A stretch of 64,000 nucleotides of DNA, taken from contig NZ_JAINRD010000015.1 of NCBI RefSeq assembly GCF_020400605.1, positions 124,001 through 188,000 on the forward strand. The letters are read 5' to 3'. This DNA comes from Streptomyces aculeolatus. Lineage in GTDB: Bacteria > Actinomycetota > Actinomycetes > Streptomycetales > Streptomycetaceae. The notes beneath the pieces are model-generated. The model saw nothing but the letters and a program-made list of their open reading frames with translations. It ran no database searches and was not told the origin of the DNA. A program made the translations under genes and the position numbers. Positions 59,983 to 64,000 of the stretch are shown in pieces; the first letter of the stretch is position 1; each line of letters starts with the position of its first letter.

Positions 59983-60908
59983 GCGTCCTCCGGGGTGAGG
60001 CGGGGGTCGATGACGAAGTAGACGACGTCCACGAGCAGGTTCAGCACGATGTACGCCAGGGTGATCGTGAGGATCGCGGCCTCGACGACCGCGTAGTCGC
60101 GGTTGGTGATCGCGTCGACCATCAGCGAGCCGATGCCAGGCCAGGAGAAGACGACCTCGATGATGACCGCGTTCGCGATGAAGTTGCCCATCAGCAGGCC
60201 GAGTACGGTCACCACCGGGATCGCGATGTTGCGGCCCACGTGCACGTACTGGATCGTGCCCTCGCCCACGCCCTTCGCGCGGGCCGTACGGGCGTAGTCC
60301 TTGCCGCCCTCCTCCAGCGCGCTGCTGCGCACCAGCCGCGCGAGCCAGCCGATGAACGGCAGCGACAGCGTGACGGCGGGCAGCAGCACCGCGGCGGGTG
60401 AGCCGTCGACGGTCGCGGGCAGCCAGTCCAGCTGGCGGGCGAAGATCAGGATCAGGACGATGCCGAGCCAGAACGACGGGATGGCCTGGCCGGCGAGGGA
60501 GCCGGTGGAGACCACCAGGTCGAGCAGCTTCCCGGGGCGGCGGGCGCACAGCATGCCCAGCGGGATCCCCACGGCGACGGTCAGCACGAGCGCCGCGAGC
60601 GACAGGCTCAGGGTCGCGGGGAAGCGGTCCAGGGTGTTGCTCAGGGCCGAGCCGCCCAGGCGCCAGGAGTCGCCGAGGTCGCCGCGTACGATGCCGGCGA
60701 GGTGGTCGACGTACTGCCGCCACAGCGGGTCGTCCAGGCCGAAGTCGGCGCGTACGCTCTCCAGTTGCTCGGCGGAGGCGTCGGGGCCGACGATCAGCTT
60801 GGCGGGGTCGCCGGGGACGACGCGCACGATGAGGAACACCAGCGTCAGCGCGCCGAAGGCGACGACGACGGCCTGCGCGAGGCGTTTGGCCAGGAACGCG
60901 CCCATCAC
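59979..60908 (-). CDS. oligopeptide-type ABC transporter permease (DppB)
   Basis: 309 aa from ATG 60908. FLAKRLAQAVVVAFGALTLV, GDLGDSWRLGGSAL, DYARTARAKGVGEGTIQYVH and FSWPGIGSLMVDAITNRDY are DppB features. It starts inside the stop of the LacI regulator gene. Confidence 0.95.
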   Translation of the reverse strand: MMGAFLAKRLAQAVVVAFGALTLVFLIVRVVPGDPAKLIVGPDASAEQLESVRADFGLDDPLWRQYVDHLAGIVRGDLGDSWRLGGSALSNTLDRFPATLSLSLAALVLTVAVGIPLGMLCARRPGKLLDLVVSTGSLAGQAIPSFWLGIVLILIFARQLDWLPATVDGSPAAVLLPAVTLSLPFIGWLARLVRSSALEEGGKDYARTARAKGVGEGTIQYVHVGRNIAIPVVTVLGLLMGNFIANAVIIEVVFSWPGIGSLMVDAITNRDYAVVEAAILTITLAYIVLNLLVDVVYFVIDPRLTPEDA

Positions 60909-61993
60909 TGCTCACCTCTTCTTCGGAGTGGTCCGGCGGAGGCGCGTACGACGAGTTCGGGGGCCAGCAGCGTACGGATCGGATCCGTGTCCTCCGCCAC
61001 GGCCTCCGGGCCGGCCTGCACCCGCTCCAGCAGCCGGTCGACGCCGGCGCGGCCCACGTCGGGCGCGGGCAGGCGGACCGTGGTCAGGGCGGGGTCGAGG
61101 TACGCGGAGAACGGGTGGTCGCCGTGGCCGACGACGCCGATGTCCGTGCCGACCCGCAGCCCCCGCTCGCTGAACGCCCGGTACAGGCCCAGCGCGTGGT
61201 AGTCGTTGCCGGCCAGCACCACCGCGCCGGGCCCCGCCCGGCGCGCCAGGCCGGCGCCGACGGTGTACGCCACCCCGGGGTCGAACGGCCCGGAGACCGG
61301 CACCCCCTCCGGCGCGGACGCCGGATCCACGCGCACCACCGCGTCGTCGGGAGCCGCGACCCCGCGGGCCGCGAGCGTCTCGCGGAAGCCCCGGATACGT
61401 TCCGAGACCGGCGAGATCTCCAGGTCCTCCTCGACCAGGTACAGCTCGGTCGCCCCGCTGTCCAGCACGTGCTCGGTCGCCGCCCGCGCACCGGCGTAGT
61501 AGTCGACGCCGACGACGTCGGTGTCCAGCTCCGGCAGGTGCCGGTTGAGCAGCACCACGGGCGTACCGGACTTGCGCAGCCGGTTCCAGTGCTCGGCGCC
61601 GTGCTGCACGGGTATGGCGAGCACCCCGTCGACGCCCCAGCGCATCAGCTCCTCGGCGGCGCGGCGCTCGTTCTCCGCGGAGTCCTCGGTGACCATCAGC
61701 ATCAGCGAGTAGCCGCGTTCGCGCCCGCGCTCCTCGATCGCGGAGATGAGGCGGGCGTAGAAGGGGTTGGCCGGGTTGGTGATGACGAGCCCGAGGGTCA
61801 TGGCGTTCCGCAGCACGAGGGAGCGGGCCATGGTGTTGGGCACGTAACCGAGGCGTTCCGCCTCCTCCTTGACGCGCTCGCGCGTCTCGGGGCTGACCGC
61901 GTCCTTGTCGGCCAGCGCCCGGGAGACGGTGTTGACCGACAGGTCGAGCGACATGGCGATGTCGCGCAGCGTGGGTCGGCGGCGTGGGCTCAT
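60905..61993 (-). CDS. LacI-family transcriptional regulator
   Basis: 362 aa. PTLRDIAMSLDLSVNTVSRA and LADKDAVSPETRERV with LGYVPNTMARSLV is the LacI HTH and hinge, followed by a periplasmic-binding-protein-like ligand domain (VGVVGHGDHPFSA near the end reads IGVVGHGDHPF). It sits between the binding protein and permease genes in the same operon, an unusual place for the regulator and suggesting the transporter brings in its effector, probably a sugar or glycoside. Confidence 0.95.
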   Translation of the reverse strand: MSPRRRPTLRDIAMSLDLSVNTVSRALADKDAVSPETRERVKEEAERLGYVPNTMARSLVLRNAMTLGLVITNPANPFYARLISAIEERGRERGYSLMLMVTEDSAENERRAAEELMRWGVDGVLAIPVQHGAEHWNRLRKSGTPVVLLNRHLPELDTDVVGVDYYAGARAATEHVLDSGATELYLVEEDLEISPVSERIRGFRETLAARGVAAPDDAVVRVDPASAPEGVPVSGPFDPGVAYTVGAGLARRAGPGAVVLAGNDYHALGLYRAFSERGLRVGTDIGVVGHGDHPFSAYLDPALTTVRLPAPDVGRAGVDRLLERVQAGPEAVAEDTDPIRTLLAPELVVRASAGPLRRRGEQ

Positions 61994-62012
61994 GGGATCC
62001 TCCGGCGCGGTC

Positions 62013-63548
62013 TCATCGGCGCCCCACCACGGCGAGGTCGGGCTGGTTGTTCGGGGCGGGAGTGAAGCCTGTCAGCTCCTTCGCGCGCCCGTACCCGGTG
62101 ACGAGGGTGACGGGGAAGAGACCGACGGCGTCCGACCATATGGTCCCGCAGGCGTCGCCGTAGAGCGCGTCGCGTTCCGCGCCCTCCGGTGCGCCGGCGG
62201 CCCGGGCCAGGACGGCGTCGAGTTCCTTGTTGGCGTACCCGAGGCGGTTCGCCTCGGACGTGTAGAGGCGGCCGATGGTGAAGGCGGCGTCGCCGGTGGT
62301 CACGGTGTTCGTCTGGAGGTTCATGTCCCAGTCGAGGGTGTTCAGCCGCTCCAGCCACATCGCCTTCTCGATGCTCTGCGGCTCGACGGTGACGCCGATG
62401 TCGGCCCACGCCGAGATCAGCGCCTGCGCCAGCTCCCGCGACAGCGGGCCGGTGGCGTCGAACCACATCATCGACGTGGAGAACCCCCGCCCGAGGCCGG
62501 CCTGCTCCAGCAGCCGGCGCGCGCCGTCCGGGTCGTACGACCAGGGCTGCTGCGCCGCGAAGCCGGCCACGGTCTCGGGTATCGGCGCGCGCATCTGCTT
62601 GCCGCCGCGGCCGAAGAGGGCCTCGACGATCTGCGGCACGTTCACGGCCTGGCACAGCGCGCGGCGGACGTCGGGGTTGTCGAACGGCTTGCGCGAGCAG
62701 TTGAACCAGTTGAAGTAGTACGTCCACGAGGGCACCGTCTCGACGGTGACGCCGGACACCCCGGTGACCTCGGGCAGCTGGTCCGGCGGCACCGGCCAGA
62801 GCAGGTCGACGTCGCCGTTGCGCAGGGCGGTGATCGCCGTGGAGGTCTCCGCGATGTACGGCATGGAGACCGCCGGCAGCTCCGCCCGGCCGCCCCAGTA
62901 GTCGTCGAACCGCGCCAGCTCGACGGAGGTCGACGGGGTGAAGTCGGTGACCCGGAACGGACCGGAGCCCACCGGGCTCCGCTTCTGCTCCGGGTCCGCG
63001 ACCAGCCGCGCCGGAACGATGAACAGGAGCGTGAGGTTGACCGGGAGCGAGCCGAGGGGCCCGTCGGTGGTGAAGACCACCGTGTGGTCGTCGGGCGCCT
63101 GCACGCCCGTGACCGTCGCCCACAGCGGGGTCTGCGCGGACGCGACCTGCTGCGTGTGCTTCAGGCACGCGACCACGTCGCCGGCCGTGACCTCGCTGCC
63201 GTCGTGGAAGCGGACGCCGCGGCGGAGCGTGAAGACCCACCTGGTGTCGCCCTCGCGCCGCCAGTCGGTCGCGAGCCCCGGCGCCAGTTCCTCGCCCTCG
63301 CGCCGCACGAGCGTGTCGAAGACGAGCCGCTTGACGATCAGCGACGCCTCGTCGACCGCGGTCGCGGCGTTGTACGGGTCCAGGTCGGTGACCGGCTGCC
63401 CGAACGCCGCGCGCAGCGCGCCGCGGGGCGCGGCGCTGCCGACGCCGCAGCCGGACAGCAGCACCGCCGCGCCGCCCAGGCCGGCCATGGCGAGGAAGTC
63501 CCGCCGCCGCGGCCTCCCCCGGCCACCCGTTCTGCCCGTCCCGGTCAT
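62013..63548 (-). CDS. ABC transporter solute-binding lipoprotein (family 5)
   Basis: 511 aa. Twin-arginine and lipobox start: RRRDFLAMAGLGGAAVLLSG then CGVG, so a Tat-exported lipoprotein. ALRAAFGQPVTDLDPYNAAT, WVFTLRRGVRFHDGSEVTAG and FDNPDVRRALCQAVN are the SBP_bac_5 pattern. Peptide, opine or sugar-conjugate binding; linkage to LacI favours a carbohydrate-like ligand. Confidence 0.95.
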   Translation of the reverse strand: MTGTGRTGGRGRPRRRDFLAMAGLGGAAVLLSGCGVGSAAPRGALRAAFGQPVTDLDPYNAATAVDEASLIVKRLVFDTLVRREGEELAPGLATDWRREGDTRWVFTLRRGVRFHDGSEVTAGDVVACLKHTQQVASAQTPLWATVTGVQAPDDHTVVFTTDGPLGSLPVNLTLLFIVPARLVADPEQKRSPVGSGPFRVTDFTPSTSVELARFDDYWGGRAELPAVSMPYIAETSTAITALRNGDVDLLWPVPPDQLPEVTGVSGVTVETVPSWTYYFNWFNCSRKPFDNPDVRRALCQAVNVPQIVEALFGRGGKQMRAPIPETVAGFAAQQPWSYDPDGARRLLEQAGLGRGFSTSMMWFDATGPLSRELAQALISAWADIGVTVEPQSIEKAMWLERLNTLDWDMNLQTNTVTTGDAAFTIGRLYTSEANRLGYANKELDAVLARAAGAPEGAERDALYGDACGTIWSDAVGLFPVTLVTGYGRAKELTGFTPAPNNQPDLAVVGRR

Positions 63549-63563
63549 CTCACCACCTCCAGG

Positions 63564-63959
63564 TCATGACTTCAGTGCCAGGTAGATCAGGACCTTGACG
63601 GACGCGGGTGCGCCGTCGCGGTCTTCGGATGTCCCGGCCGCCGTCTCGTCGACGACCGTGCCGTGCAGCCGCAGCCAGCCGCCGAAGCCCTCCGCGGGCC
63701 AGCTGTGCAGCGGGCCGTCGGCGGGGTCGACGGACTGTTCCGTGCCGGCGTCGAGGTCGCACCAGTGCAGGCCGTCCGGGGATATCTGGGTGCGGACGAG
63801 CATCCGCGGGGCGCGGCCCGCGGAGTCGAGGACGCGGACGAACCAGCGGGCCTCGCGGGCCCAGGCGGCCTCGTACGGCTCGGTGGCGAACTCGCCCGTC
63901 AGCGTCGCGTTGCGCTCGATGACGGCGGTGAAGGACTGTCGCATGGTCATGGCACTCAC
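63564..63959 (-). CDS. hypothetical protein in transporter operon
   Basis: 131 aa from GTG 63959, overlapping the upstream stop; ATG 63950 and 63944 are alternatives. Compact beta-rich sequence (WFVRVLDSAGRAPRMLVRTQ, GLHWCDLDAGTE, FGGWLRLHGTVVD), possibly a carbohydrate-binding or sandwich fold. No family recognised. Position before the binding-protein gene suggests a linked substrate. Confidence 0.7.
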   Translation of the reverse strand: MSAMTMRQSFTAVIERNATLTGEFATEPYEAAWAREARWFVRVLDSAGRAPRMLVRTQISPDGLHWCDLDAGTEQSVDPADGPLHSWPAEGFGGWLRLHGTVVDETAAGTSEDRDGAPASVKVLIYLALKS

Positions 63960-64000
63960 CAGTCCACCGAGATCAGCACGGAGTCGAGGTACAGGAAGTT
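63956..64000 (-). CDS. 3' end of a gene entering from the right
   Basis: Minus-strand frame reads NFLYLDSVLISVDW then TGA (63956-63958), overlapping the GTG of the 131-aa gene. Fourteen residues are too few to name; tight overlap makes it part of the same operon. Confidence 0.55.
   Translation of the reverse strand, partial: NFLYLDSVLISVDW

Noticed and set aside
1..64000. CRISPR array, prophage structural genes, rRNA, complete tRNA, origin of replication
   Set aside because: No regularly spaced repeats, capsid/tail genes, rRNA sequence, cloverleaf with both halves, or DnaA-box cluster noticed when reading.

Overview
The window is high-GC DNA with Streptomyces habits: GTG and TTG starts, 4-nt ATGA/GTGA stop-start overlaps, a Tat lipoprotein, and SARP, PadR, HxlR, LacI and SpoIIE-type regulators. 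I take it to be a Streptomyces or close relative. No rRNA, complete tRNA or CRISPR array was seen. All family names come from reading the translations; no database search was possible.

Positions 1-37.7 kb look accessory. 0.1-6.8 kb is a tightly coupled plus-strand cluster (methyltransferase, two APH-fold phosphotransferases, histidine phosphatase, NAD-dependent epimerase, SAH-hydrolase-like dehydrogenase, NUDIX hydrolase, CMP-KDO-synthetase homologue), best read as an unassigned activated-sugar or small-molecule pathway. 8.3-12.4 kb is a four-gene coupled cassette of unknown function with a degenerate NTPase-like protein and an SPFH-like protein. 13.1-17.1 kb holds a DUF1883-TIR protein, a two-pass membrane protein and a TIR-STAND NTPase. 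The membrane protein and the STAND protein share a C-terminal domain, and this pair is my best candidate for an undescribed immune or conflict module.

Three direct copies of the 3' part of a tRNA-Gly(CCC) gene (17601, 22649, 37612) mark successive integrations. Between and around them lie a PadR/membrane-protein pair, a decayed IS630-type element, a DUF6615 protein, a geranylgeranyl-reductase-type flavoprotein, an F420/NADP-type reductase with a divergent HxlR regulator, an ABC exporter with a NarL-type two-component system, recombinase debris, an RHS-toxin remnant with a putative immunity gene, an internally deleted transposase, and two inverted 413-aa PP2C phosphatase paralogues.

37.7-57 kb reads as Streptomyces chromosome rich in signalling and conflict genes: a GvpU-like protein, DUF1206, a PAS/GAF/SpoIIE/HATPase phosphatase, a CHAT-protease/TPR locus whose TPR and CHAT halves lie in different frames, a T4-beta-family protein, TerD, a SARP-CGNR fusion, a RelE/YefM toxin-antitoxin pair, and an operon of a CU044_2847-type protein, a trypsin-like protease and a TPR-SARP protein. 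57-64 kb is a peptide-type ABC uptake operon (binding protein, LacI regulator, two permeases, two ATPases).
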